In this document: positions 35,166 to 43,077 of the stretch, one piece after another
Layout: each line of letters opens with the position of its first letter
Position numbering within the stretch: the stretch's first letter is position 1
From: an uncultured Chlorobiaceae bacterium
GTDB taxonomy: Bacteria > Bacteroidota > Chlorobiia > Chlorobiales > Chlorobiaceae
Length of the DNA stretch: 64,000 bases
Direction of reading: 5' to 3'
NCBI GenBank assembly: GCA_903869365.1
Contig: CAIPYV010000114.1
Coordinates: 39,012 to 103,011, forward strand
Notes under the pieces: generated by a model
Databases searched by the model: none
Told to the model about the DNA's origin: nothing
Seen by the model: the letters and a program-made list of their open reading frames with translations, nothing else
Position numbers and translations under genes: made by a program

Positions 35166-36443
35166 GTGAAGATGATTCGATTATATTGGGACCGTTTGAA
35201 GGAACACCCATTATCAAGGGTAGGGCCCGGGCTTATTACGGGCGTTGCTGATGATGATCCAGGCGGTATAGCGACCTACTCTCAGGCAGGTGCGCAATTC
35301 GGTCTCAACATGCTCTGGACGATGCCTCTCGCATTTCCTCTGATGGCCGCCATTCAATCCATGTGCGCCCGTATTGGCAGAGTAACCGGAAAAGGACTTG
35401 CGGCTAACATCAAAACCACTTTTCCTCCCATTGTACTTCAGAGTGTTGTTCTGCTATTGCTGATCGCAAATACCCTCAATATCGCTGCAGATGTGGCTGC
35501 TATGGGGGAAGTCGCGGAGCTTATTACCGGCTTCAATCGTCATATCATGACAGCAGTGTTTGTGTTCGGAACATTGATACTTCAGGTGTTTGTTCCCTAT
35601 CATCGCTATGTCAACTTGTTAAAGTGGCTGACCATATCACTGCTTGCCTATGCCGCAGTACTCTTTACTGTTCATGTTCCCTGGTTAGAGGTGATCAAGC
35701 GTACGGTCTGGCCGAGGTTCACCCTTAATGCAGAAGCAGCTGCAGTCATCGTCGGAATTTTCGGTACCACGATCAGTCCATACCTCTTTTTCTGGCAGGC
35801 CTCCGAAGAGGTTGAGGATATGCGCTCAAAACCAGATGCCGTTTCGCTCATATCCAATGAGCACCTCGCTGATGAAGAGCTGCGTCGTATCCGCTGGGAT
35901 ACCTGGAGCGGTATGCTCTACTCCGATCTCACAGCCTACTTCATCATTCTTGCTACCGGAGTAACTCTCCACGTTTCAGGAATTACAGATATCAATACAG
36001 CCGCACAGGCAGCAAGTGCACTCAGACCGCTGGCGGGAAATTTTGCATTTCTTGTTTTTGCCATCGGTATTCTCGGTGTCGGGTTGATCGGAGTCCCGGT
36101 ACTTGCCGGTTCAGGAGCCTATGCTTTTTCCGAAGCAATGGGGTGGAATTCAAGTCTCGAATTCAAAGCAAATGACGCGAGGGGCTTTTACAGTATTATT
36201 TCCATCAGTGTGCTGCTCGGACTTGTCATCCAGTATTCCCCGATCACTCCCATGAAGGCATTATTCTGGAGCGCTGTTATCAATGGAGTCATCGCTGTCC
36301 CCCTTATGGTTGTTATCATATTGCTGGTTTCCAAAAAATCGGTTATGGGCAAATTTACAGCCAGCCGGCCGATCATCACTCTTGGCTGGATAGCAGTTGC
36401 GGTCATGGGCGCAGCCGCGATCCGTATGTTTCTTCCCGGTTAA
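35166..36443 (+). CDS. Nramp-related metal transporter with a changed metal site
   Basis: A 425-residue membrane protein with about 11 helices. Helix 1 holds GPGLITGVADDDPGGIATYSQAG, clearly the Nramp DPGN region but with Gly in place of Asn. Helix 6, where Nramp proteins have Ala-Met-Pro-His, reads GTTISPYLFFWQASEEV: the metal-coordinating Met is missing. Other members of this superfamily that lost the Met transport Mg2+ or other hard cations, so the substrate may not be Mn2+ or Fe2+. The start is GTG 35166 or ATG 35172. It follows cbiR by 66 bases on the same strand, but I see no reason to link it to cobalt. Confidence 0.8.
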   Translation: MKMIRLYWDRLKEHPLSRVGPGLITGVADDDPGGIATYSQAGAQFGLNMLWTMPLAFPLMAAIQSMCARIGRVTGKGLAANIKTTFPPIVLQSVVLLLLIANTLNIAADVAAMGEVAELITGFNRHIMTAVFVFGTLILQVFVPYHRYVNLLKWLTISLLAYAAVLFTVHVPWLEVIKRTVWPRFTLNAEAAAVIVGIFGTTISPYLFFWQASEEVEDMRSKPDAVSLISNEHLADEELRRIRWDTWSGMLYSDLTAYFIILATGVTLHVSGITDINTAAQAASALRPLAGNFAFLVFAIGILGVGLIGVPVLAGSGAYAFSEAMGWNSSLEFKANDARGFYSIISISVLLGLVIQYSPITPMKALFWSAVINGVIAVPLMVVIILLVSKKSVMGKFTASRPIITLGWIAVAVMGAAAIRMFLPG

Positions 36444-36726
36444 CGATTAATACATCGTCAACCTGATAAGGCAACAATCTCCATTTACTCCAGCATTGAT
36501 TTGCCTGAATGAAAAATACTCCTGAGATTGATTTCATGACCTGATCAACCCGGTTTATATATTTATCGGGTATATGATATCTCAGAATATTACTTTTTAC
36601 TCTCTTTATATTAACTTATATTACTATAAAATATAGGTGTGTAGCTGGATATCGATTGATAACGGAAGTGGAAGTGATCGTTCTGTTGGCGTTCAAACGT
36701 ATGCAAACCTTAGAGAAGGAGGGGTT

Positions 36727-37146
36727 GTGGTTAAAAAAAAAAGAACACCGCTGGATTTAATGGATGATATCTACAGCCTTGCCCTCTGGTTGACCGGTTC
36801 CGAGACGAAAGCCACTGAACTGGTGAACTGCACTTATGGTAATGTTGATTATGAAAGTTCGGAAACAGAGGTATTTAAAACGCTCAGAGCCTGTTATTTC
36901 GACACTCTTGATCATAACGCCACAACTTGCCTGACCGAAACACCTTGCTTTTCAAAAGAACGTGCCGAGACGTCAATGATGAAACGGGATGCAGATATAA
37001 GGTTATCAGTATTGTTATCGGCGATTTCTGGACTCAAGCATCGTTCGATATCGAGAATAATAGGAAAGCCTCTTAAAACAATAAGAGTATGGTTGTCTGA
37101 AGGACGTAAATCACTGGTAGCCACTCTTGTACATGCCTCTTGTTAA
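36727..37146 (+). CDS. Degenerate ECF sigma factor-like protein
   Basis: A 139-residue protein starting at GTG 36727, which has AGGAGG four to five bases upstream; a longer frame to 36637 has no such site. LDLMDDIYSLALWLTGSETKATELVNCTYGNV looks like sigma region 2, and LLSAISGLKHRSISRIIGKPLKTIRVWLSEGRKSL like region 4 with its helix-turn-helix. Region 2 is short, and the segment between is not the usual linker. It may be a regulator derived from an ECF sigma factor. It lies 32 bases before a GT4 glycosyltransferase gene on the same strand, so it could control or accompany glycan synthesis. No anti-sigma gene is adjacent. Confidence 0.6.
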   Translation: MVKKKRTPLDLMDDIYSLALWLTGSETKATELVNCTYGNVDYESSETEVFKTLRACYFDTLDHNATTCLTETPCFSKERAETSMMKRDADIRLSVLLSAISGLKHRSISRIIGKPLKTIRVWLSEGRKSLVATLVHASC

Positions 37147-37178
37147 CATTTTTTTCTTAAGCCTGAGAGAGAGGTGTT

Positions 37179-38264
37179 ATGAAAAAATTACGCATTGCCC
37201 AGATTGCACCATTAGTAGAGAGGGTTCCACCGAAAAAATATGGTGGAACTGAGCGAGTTGTCTACCATTTGACCGAAGGACTGGTAGAAAGGGGGCATGA
37301 TGTTACCTTGTTTGCATCGGGTGATTCCTTGACAACTGCCCGGTTGATTGCTCCAATCAGAGAGAGCCTGCGTCTGGGAAGAAAGCCTCATACCCCAATA
37401 ATGGTTACCATGATGATGTTGGCCCGGGTCTATGAAAAAATGCTCCATGAATTTGACATCATCCATTCCCATCTCGAGTACCAGACGTTACCCTATGCTT
37501 ATAAAGCGCAGGTACCCACAATTCTGACCATGCATGGCAGGCTTGATCTCGGCGACAGTGCCGCAATGCTGAGGTCATACCCCGATATGACCTATGTCTC
37601 CATCAGTGATTCCCAGCGGTATCCTGTAAAAGATATAAACTGGGTCAAAACTATTTATCACGGCTACCCATCATCCTGTTTTGAATTTAACGATAAACCG
37701 GGCGATTATTTTCTCTATCTGGGGCGTTTTTCAGAAGAGAAAAAGCCTCAAGATGCAATAATGCTTGCACGGGCATGCCATATACCGCTTAAAATTGCAG
37801 CTAAAATTGACTCCGCCGATAAAGGCTTTTTTCAAGAAAAAATCAGACCTCTGCTTGATCATCCGTTGATTGATTATGTCGGTGAAGTTGATGACACTCG
37901 CAAGGTTGAATTGCTGAAAAATGCAAAAGCACTGCTGAATACGATAGAGTGGCCGGAGCCCTTTGGACTGGTGATGATCGAGGCGCTTGCCTGTGGAACT
38001 CCGGTGATCGTCAGGGGATGCGGCTCAGCTCCAGAGGTGATTACGAATGGCAGAACAGGCTTTATCTGTAACAATCGGCTTGACTTTATCGAAGCTATTC
38101 ATCACGTAGATCTGTTGTCGAGAAAAACCTGTCGCAAAGAGTTTGAACAGCGCTTTACAAGGGAGAGAATGGTGAATAATTACGAAGAACTCTACTATAA
38201 TACATTGCAGAAAAGTGCGCTGACCCGGGGGAAGATTTGTTTCAATGAAGAACTGATGACATGA
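37179..38264 (+). CDS. Glycosyltransferase family 4
   Basis: A 361-residue GT-B enzyme with retaining GT4 features: PPKKYGGTERVVYHLTEGL near the N-terminus (glycine-rich loop), a helix-rich acceptor domain with FDIIHSHLEYQTLPY and TILTMHGR, and the donor domain with YLGRFSEEKKP and WPEPFGLVMIEALACGTPVI followed by GSAPEVI, the E-x7-E block. It is soluble or peripheral. Members of this subgroup often follow a small regulator in plant and bacterial glycan loci, but the sugar cannot be inferred. It probably shares a transcript with the sigma-like gene upstream (32-base gap). It is convergent with the sensor kinase. Confidence 0.87.
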   Translation: MKKLRIAQIAPLVERVPPKKYGGTERVVYHLTEGLVERGHDVTLFASGDSLTTARLIAPIRESLRLGRKPHTPIMVTMMMLARVYEKMLHEFDIIHSHLEYQTLPYAYKAQVPTILTMHGRLDLGDSAAMLRSYPDMTYVSISDSQRYPVKDINWVKTIYHGYPSSCFEFNDKPGDYFLYLGRFSEEKKPQDAIMLARACHIPLKIAAKIDSADKGFFQEKIRPLLDHPLIDYVGEVDDTRKVELLKNAKALLNTIEWPEPFGLVMIEALACGTPVIVRGCGSAPEVITNGRTGFICNNRLDFIEAIHHVDLLSRKTCRKEFEQRFTRERMVNNYEELYYNTLQKSALTRGKICFNEELMT

Positions 38265-38303
38265 TATAGAAATTATTACGCAACTCAAACAACGGAAAAA
38301 ATA

Positions 38304-39773
38304 TCAGGCAGACAAAAAAGTCAGTATAAATTTTGTTCCAATGTTTGGGCTACTTTCTACTGTTACCGTTATATGCTGAAGGTCGGCAAGTTTTTTTACA
38401 AGAGAGAGCCCGACCCCAACTCCTCCGGTTTTTGAGTTTCTCGACTCATCGACCCGATAAAACCTGTCGAAAATCTTCACTATATCTTTTTCAGGAATTC
38501 CGATACCCTGATCTTCAATACAGCAGGTAATGTCATTTCCATTGTGCTTGATGGTGATTGTTATTGCAGAGTTGACCGAAGAATATTTGATAGCATTCGA
38601 AAGAATGTTCTCAAAAATCATTTCAAGCATAGCCGGATCAGCTGCAACCCGCTCAACTTCTGAACCTCCAACCGAAATTGAAATATCTTTTTCGCAGGCA
38701 GCCACCTGGATTCTTGACACAACATCATTAATAATGCCTGAAAGTACAATATTTTCAATATTTGGACTGATTTTGTTACCCTCATAAAGGGCAAGCACGA
38801 GCAGTTTATCAATGATTCGGCTCATCCGTTTTAATTCAAGAAGGCAGAACTGTATTCTTGCCTCATAGTGGACTCTCTCTCTCGGCTTGCTTATGAGAAC
38901 TTCAAGGGTGCCTTTAACCACAGCAAGCGGTGTGTTGAGTTCGTGAGAGGCATCAGCTGTAAACTGCTGTTCGCGCTTGAAAGCATCTTCCAGACGGTCA
39001 AGTAAAGCATTTATGGTTGCTGACAGACGATACAATTCATCCTGATGATAGGGAAGAGGTATGCGCTGATTAAGATTGGTCTTGGTGATTTTTTCAGCTG
39101 CAGTAATAACACCGTCAATTGGATTGATACTTCTTCCAGCAATAAAGCGGGTCACAACAAAAAGTGTCAGAATAATCACAGGAAACGAAAAAAGAAAGAT
39201 AATCTGCAAATCCTGCAAGAAGGTTAAGGCATTGGTAAGAGCATGAGCAACAATAAGATAGCCTTTCGTGATACCATCAGCATTTACAAGGCGGACTTGT
39301 AAATGACGTAACATTGTCCCGCCAACTCTGCCGTTGAAGAACATATCCCCTTTACCTTCGTTATAAAGCAAGGTGGCATTAGAGAGATTGTTTGATTTTT
39401 TATAAACCACTCCATGATTGTCTACAAGTTGAATAAATTCAAGGTCATCATCGCCCTTTCCCTGTTTTATTTTTTTTTCTTTATAGCCAGGGTCATCATC
39501 ATCAAATTTGTTGAAGTGTGCAAGATCATTAAAATTTTTGTCTTTCAGTTTCAGATCAGCAATCGTTTCAGCAACCTCAAACGTCAGTTCATTATCGAAA
39601 TGGCTCGAAACAGCGCGATCAACCAGAAATAAGATCCCGCTGAAAATGAGAGCAATCAACAATGATGTGGCCACGGTATAATATATCGCAATGCGATTAC
39701 GCAAACTCATCTCAGGGAGCTTTCCCTTGAAAAATTTGTTGTTTTCTGACGCACCCATTGGTTTAAAGGTCAT
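38304..39773 (-). CDS. Two-component sensor histidine kinase (membrane-bound)
   Basis: A 489-residue kinase. Helix 1 (IAIYYTVATSLLIALIFSGILFLV, about residues 28-51) and helix 2 (about 185-207) frame a periplasmic sensor of about 130 residues rich in charged residues. Then come a HAMP domain, the dimerisation region with the histidine in TADASHELNTPLAVVKG and the HATPase_c domain (NILSNAIKYS, DQGIGIP, GGVGVGLSLVKKL). It overlaps the response-regulator gene upstream by four bases (ATGA) and is the second gene of that pair. The signal is unknown. The nearest candidate target genes are the monoheme outer-membrane protein and cytochrome genes on the other strand. Confidence 0.92.
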   Translation of the reverse strand: MTFKPMGASENNKFFKGKLPEMSLRNRIAIYYTVATSLLIALIFSGILFLVDRAVSSHFDNELTFEVAETIADLKLKDKNFNDLAHFNKFDDDDPGYKEKKIKQGKGDDDLEFIQLVDNHGVVYKKSNNLSNATLLYNEGKGDMFFNGRVGGTMLRHLQVRLVNADGITKGYLIVAHALTNALTFLQDLQIIFLFSFPVIILTLFVVTRFIAGRSINPIDGVITAAEKITKTNLNQRIPLPYHQDELYRLSATINALLDRLEDAFKREQQFTADASHELNTPLAVVKGTLEVLISKPRERVHYEARIQFCLLELKRMSRIIDKLLVLALYEGNKISPNIENIVLSGIINDVVSRIQVAACEKDISISVGGSEVERVAADPAMLEMIFENILSNAIKYSSVNSAITITIKHNGNDITCCIEDQGIGIPEKDIVKIFDRFYRVDESRNSKTGGVGVGLSLVKKLADLQHITVTVESSPNIGTKFILTFLSA

Positions 39774-40474
39774 AAAAGATCTTGCTCCCGGACGATGTAC
39801 CCCACCCCATAGATGGTTTGTATAATTTTTCTCCCCCCCGCTTTTTCTAATTTCTTGCGTAGAAAGGTGATAAAAACGTCAACTACTGAGGTGTCAGATT
39901 CGGACGGAATTTCCCAGACCTTCTGCATGATGCGATTTCTCGTACACACGCTGTCCATATTACGGACAAGGTATTCGAGCAAGGCAAACTCCTTGGGAGT
40001 AAGAGTGATCTCTTTAGAATCGAAAAATACCTGATGACTTATGGAATTGATGGTAAGTTTTCCTGCCCTGAGAGTATGGTCGTTGGTGAGGTTCTTTTTG
40101 AGTTGCGCTTTAATGCGCGCGAGCAGTTCTTCAAATTCAAAAGGTTTTTTTATGTAATCATTTGCACCGGCCTCGAAGCCGAACACAAGATCATCCAGAG
40201 TTTTTTTTGCGGTAAGAAATATTATCGGCACCACGCTTCCTTTCTTTCGAATCTGTTTGCATACCTCAATACCACTGATACCAGGAATCATCCAGTCTAG
40301 GATGATCAGGTTATAGGTATTGCTCAACGCAAGATCAAGTCCCCTTTTTCCATCACTCGCCATGTCAACGGAATACGATGCCTCTTCAAGACCTTCTTTG
40401 AGAAAACTCGATATGCCCGGTTCGTCATCGATAATGAGCAGTTTAATATTTTGCATAAGTGATTGGGTGTTCAA
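39770..40474 (-). CDS. OmpR-family response regulator
   Basis: A 234-residue regulator. The receiver (about 9-125) has LLIIDDEPG, the phospho-acceptor in LIILDWMIPGISG, IFLTAKKT and the lysine of DYIKKPFEFEELL. The C-terminal winged helix (about 140-230) has ITLTPKEFALLEYLVRN and SVVDVFITFLRKKLEKAGG. Such regulators bind direct repeats spaced about one helical turn apart. The DNA just upstream of its own start (40545-40716) is rich in CTTAA/TTAAG elements, which may be its sites and would suggest autoregulation. It is cotranscribed with the sensor kinase gene. Confidence 0.93.
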   Translation of the reverse strand: MNTQSLMQNIKLLIIDDEPGISSFLKEGLEEASYSVDMASDGKRGLDLALSNTYNLIILDWMIPGISGIEVCKQIRKKGSVVPIIFLTAKKTLDDLVFGFEAGANDYIKKPFEFEELLARIKAQLKKNLTNDHTLRAGKLTINSISHQVFFDSKEITLTPKEFALLEYLVRNMDSVCTRNRIMQKVWEIPSESDTSVVDVFITFLRKKLEKAGGRKIIQTIYGVGYIVREQDLL

Positions 40475-40928
40475 TTATTAATAGGGTTTTCAATACCGTT
40501 TTGGGTACAGCAACGTTAAATATACTCAATATGGTGTTACAAAACTTAATGGAGTCTAAAGAAAAGCTTAAATACTGCTTAAAAACAAAATATCCATAAG
40601 AAGTTCTTTCTTTAAGTAAAGGTCTTTAGAATGTTTTATTCACTTTTTAAGAACCTTTTATTTTGCTTTTAATTACTTCTTAAGACCATATTTTTAATAT
40701 TGTTACAATCGTTAAGCACAATGGTTGCAAGCGAAGGGGACCTCTCCCCTCAATAACTGGAACATCTAATTTTAACAGATAGGATAACGCCCTTGTTATC
40801 TCTCCGTTTACTGCTAAATGGCTGATAGGCTAATAATTACAATGTCATTTTTTAAAAAATATAAAGGAGTTTTAACTAAGTCTACAATTAACAGTAAAAA
40901 ATAACATTAACCACGGAGAGTATGTATT
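40475..40928. promoter_or_regulatory. Divergent regulatory region with CTTAA/TTAAG elements
   Basis: 454 bases without a gene, between the response-regulator gene (minus) and the monoheme outer-membrane protein gene (plus). CTTAA occurs at 40545, 40567, 40578 and 40679, and its complement TTAAG at 40612, 40647, 40680 and 40712 (40679-40684 is the palindrome CTTAAG). Several distances are near multiples of 11 bases (22, 11, 33). This pattern fits binding of an OmpR-type regulator along one face of the DNA. Right before the gene at 40929 there is a run AAAGGAG near 40862 and CGGAGAG near 40914, the latter the likely ribosome-binding site. Confidence 0.5.
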
Positions 40929-42296
40929 ATGAGAAAAATTACATTCGCGTCGATTCTTTCGCTCTGTATGGCACCTGCTTTGTTCTGGAGTACAGAGAGT
41001 CATGCAATACCATCATGGGCAAGAAAGTATGAAGTATCCTGTTACATGTGCCACTCTGGCATGCCACAGAGGAATGCCATCGGTGAGGCCTTCAAAAACA
41101 ACGGCTACCGCATGCCGGCAGGTGCCGAAGCTGCATTTACCCGCCAGCATCAGATAAAAATCGGTACTGACGAATGGAAAAAAACTATTAATGCTCCTGT
41201 CAATAGCTCTTTTCCCCAATTCGACCCACTGAGCGTTCTTCTAACTGGCAATATTTTAAACTATGTGGCTCCGACACATGACTCTAAAGGTGCTACGGTA
41301 ACAACCGCGACGTTTAACTATAATGTTCCTGGTGCTGTAGCCCTGTTTTTTGGTGGTTCAATCGGCGACCAACTTACCATTTTTGGAGAAGTTAATGGAT
41401 TTGGCGGTAACTCTACTTTTGATACCGACGATGATTTAGCAGGTAAAACGGTTTCAGTTGATAGTCCGGCAATTAATGCCAATGTAAGAGTTGTCTGGGA
41501 ATTTAATCCAGGTCTTAACATTGCGCTCGGTAACAACTTCAGTAATGCTTCCTGGAACGGCGTATCAGTTGGCGGTGTCGTTAACGTTTCCGGTGTGCTT
41601 CCTGCACCAGGCACCTATGCTGAATTGAACTATACCAGAGGCGATGTCGGAGGGTATTCCATAACTGCCGGTACAAGCATGGCTGCCAAAAACCAGACAC
41701 CTATTGTCGCCACAGAGAATAAAATTGATGATATTCTCTACCTGAGAGGCAAAGTAAAGTTGTTTGGAGCAGGCTTGCTTACCGGTGCCAACGGTGAGTT
41801 CGGGAACCCCTATACCGGTCTGGACAACCATATTACCTTAGGTGCCGGACTTTCTTACACTGAACACAATATAGCTGTAAAAGATCCAAAAACCGGTGTA
41901 ACTCCAACAAAAGGGTTTACGGGTGGGTATGCTGGTGAAACACTCGTCTATGGTGGCGATATCCAGGGCGTCTACAATGATTTCCTCGCCGGTGCAGCAA
42001 TAAGTCATGATCGAGATCTCCAGCTCAACAACTTCAAGGCTGAGGTTGGCCACTATCTCTATTCTTGGCTTTATATCAAGGGCGCTTACTCCGACCTTGC
42101 AAATTCCGCAAAATTAACGGCGAAGGTACCGGTGCTTTATGATGTCCATCAGCCTTCGATAGCGGGCAGCCTTACGGCATGGCTCTCGTCAGCTGTTTCG
42201 CTCACCGGAACCTACACCCATTTCACAAAGGAAAGAGTTGCTTCAGGTACGAACAATGCAGACACCGTTGCATTGGCTGTCAGGGCTGGTTTCTAA
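40929..42296 (+). CDS. Monoheme c-type cytochrome / outer-membrane barrel protein
   Basis: A 455-residue exported protein. The signal peptide (MRKITFASILSLCMAPALFW...SHA) is followed at once by IPSWARKYEVSCYMCHSGMPQRNAIGEAFKNNGYRMP, with one heme-binding CxxCH (CYMCH, about residues 38-42). The remaining ~390 residues have the alternating pattern of membrane beta strands (VALFFGGSIGDQLTIFGEVNGFGG, LNIALGNNFSNASW, YSITAGTSMAA) and end in VALAVRAGF, a barrel-type C-terminus with Phe. So a single heme seems to be attached at the periplasmic mouth of a predicted outer-membrane barrel. Similar unnamed proteins occur in iron- and sulfur-oxidising bacteria. A role in extracellular or periplasmic electron transfer is inference. 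Confidence 0.75.
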   Translation: MRKITFASILSLCMAPALFWSTESHAIPSWARKYEVSCYMCHSGMPQRNAIGEAFKNNGYRMPAGAEAAFTRQHQIKIGTDEWKKTINAPVNSSFPQFDPLSVLLTGNILNYVAPTHDSKGATVTTATFNYNVPGAVALFFGGSIGDQLTIFGEVNGFGGNSTFDTDDDLAGKTVSVDSPAINANVRVVWEFNPGLNIALGNNFSNASWNGVSVGGVVNVSGVLPAPGTYAELNYTRGDVGGYSITAGTSMAAKNQTPIVATENKIDDILYLRGKVKLFGAGLLTGANGEFGNPYTGLDNHITLGAGLSYTEHNIAVKDPKTGVTPTKGFTGGYAGETLVYGGDIQGVYNDFLAGAAISHDRDLQLNNFKAEVGHYLYSWLYIKGAYSDLANSAKLTAKVPVLYDVHQPSIAGSLTAWLSSAVSLTGTYTHFTKERVASGTNNADTVALAVRAGF

Positions 42297-42345
42297 AATA
42301 TAACTTGAGCCCCGATTTTCTGATGATTGCGTCAGGTACTTCTAC

Positions 42346-42386
42346 TCTAAAAGGCATGGTCGTCTTTACTGTTCATGCCTTTTAGA
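42346..42386 (+). terminator. Strong stem-loop after the monoheme outer-membrane protein gene
   Basis: TCTAAAAGGCATG and its exact complement CATGCCTTTTAGA form a 13-base stem with a 15-base loop, 50 bases past the stop. No long U-run follows (AGAGGAAC), so termination would depend on the stem. It overlaps the start of the cytochrome remnant. Confidence 0.55.
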
Positions 42387-42591
42387 AGAGGAACTCTCTC
42401 AGCGCAAAAAGCTGCAGTCGAAAAACAACATGCGTCGGGCAAATCGATTTATGAATAAATCATGGCAACAAAAATCAATCCAGGGGTTTGAAGGAAAACA
42501 AGGGGTGATGCCTCCCAAGGGTGGTAATTCGGTACTGACGCAAGAAGAATTGTCCAACGCTGTTTATTACATGGTCAAAATTTCGCAATGA
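42375..42591 (+). pseudogene. Remnant of a c-type cytochrome gene with the heme site deleted
   Basis: Two frames each give part of a small class I cytochrome like the intact one at 42640. The first (from 42375) reads AQKAAVEKQHASGKSIYE and then stops at 42458; this matches the mature N-terminus of the intact protein (YDVASGKATYDA). The second, in another frame and ending at 42591, reads KSIQGFEGKQGVMPPKGGN and then LTQEELSNAVYYMVKISQ, which matches its C-terminal half including the Met ligand (KGFQGKTGTMPVRGG, LTDAQVGNAVAYMV). The middle with CxxCH, roughly 130 bases, is gone, and no signal peptide remains. It is a decayed paralogue. Confidence 0.7.
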
Positions 42592-42639
42592 ATTTTTTTT
42601 AATTTTTTCCTTTAAATAATCATAATCAAGGATACAACT

Positions 42640-42984
42640 ATGTCTCGTTTCTTTTCAGCACTCAGTTGTACACTCTTAGCCGTTGCAATGATCTCAGTCG
42701 ATGCAGAGGCCGCGTATGATGTTGCCAGCGGCAAAGCAACCTACGATGCTACATGTGCAGCCTGCCATAACAGTGGTCTCCTTGGAGCACCTAAATTGGG
42801 TGATAAAACTGCCTGGGCTCCTCGTATCGTTCAAACATTAGACGACATGGTCAGCAAATCAATCAAAGGTTTTCAGGGTAAGACAGGAACAATGCCGGTA
42901 AGAGGCGGAGATGCAAAGCTGACGGACGCGCAGGTCGGCAATGCTGTTGCCTATATGGTAGGACTCGTAGGACAAAGTAAATAA
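42640..42984 (+). CDS. Soluble c-type cytochrome (c5/c-555-like)
   Basis: A 114-residue class I cytochrome. A signal peptide (MSRFFSALSCTLLAVAMISVDAEA) leads to a mature protein of about 90 residues with the heme site CAACH (about residues 39-43) and the axial Met in GTMPVRGGDAKLTDAQVGNAVAYMVGLVG. The size and the Met segment with the C-terminal helix are those of the cytochrome c-555/c5 family of green sulfur bacteria, periplasmic carriers between sulfur-compound oxidation and the photosynthetic reaction centre. A decayed copy of the same type lies just upstream. The precise electron donor is unknown. Confidence 0.9.
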   Translation: MSRFFSALSCTLLAVAMISVDAEAAYDVASGKATYDATCAACHNSGLLGAPKLGDKTAWAPRIVQTLDDMVSKSIKGFQGKTGTMPVRGGDAKLTDAQVGNAVAYMVGLVGQSK

Positions 42985-42992
42985 AGCGGTTG

Positions 42993-43022
42993 TGCGCCGA
43001 GTTGCCAAGGTAGCTCGGCGCA
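42993..43022 (+). other. Stem-loop after the cytochrome gene
   Basis: TGCGCCGAG and CTCGGCGCA form a nine-base GC-rich stem with a 12-base loop, 9 bases after the cytochrome stop. No U-run follows, so it may protect the mRNA end or act as a weak terminator between convergent genes. Confidence 0.5.
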
Positions 43023-43077
43023 TGAAGACACCTGTTGCTCCCTGCATGTCACCATTGACTCCTAAGCAAACGGGGAA

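Noticed and set aside
40545..40716. CRISPR-like repeat array
   Set aside because: The repeated unit is only five bases and the spacing varies; there are no cas genes. It fits regulator sites better.
42375..42591. Insertion sequence or mobile remnant between the cytochrome genes
   Set aside because: No transposase frame, terminal repeats or target duplication are visible, and both halves match a cytochrome.
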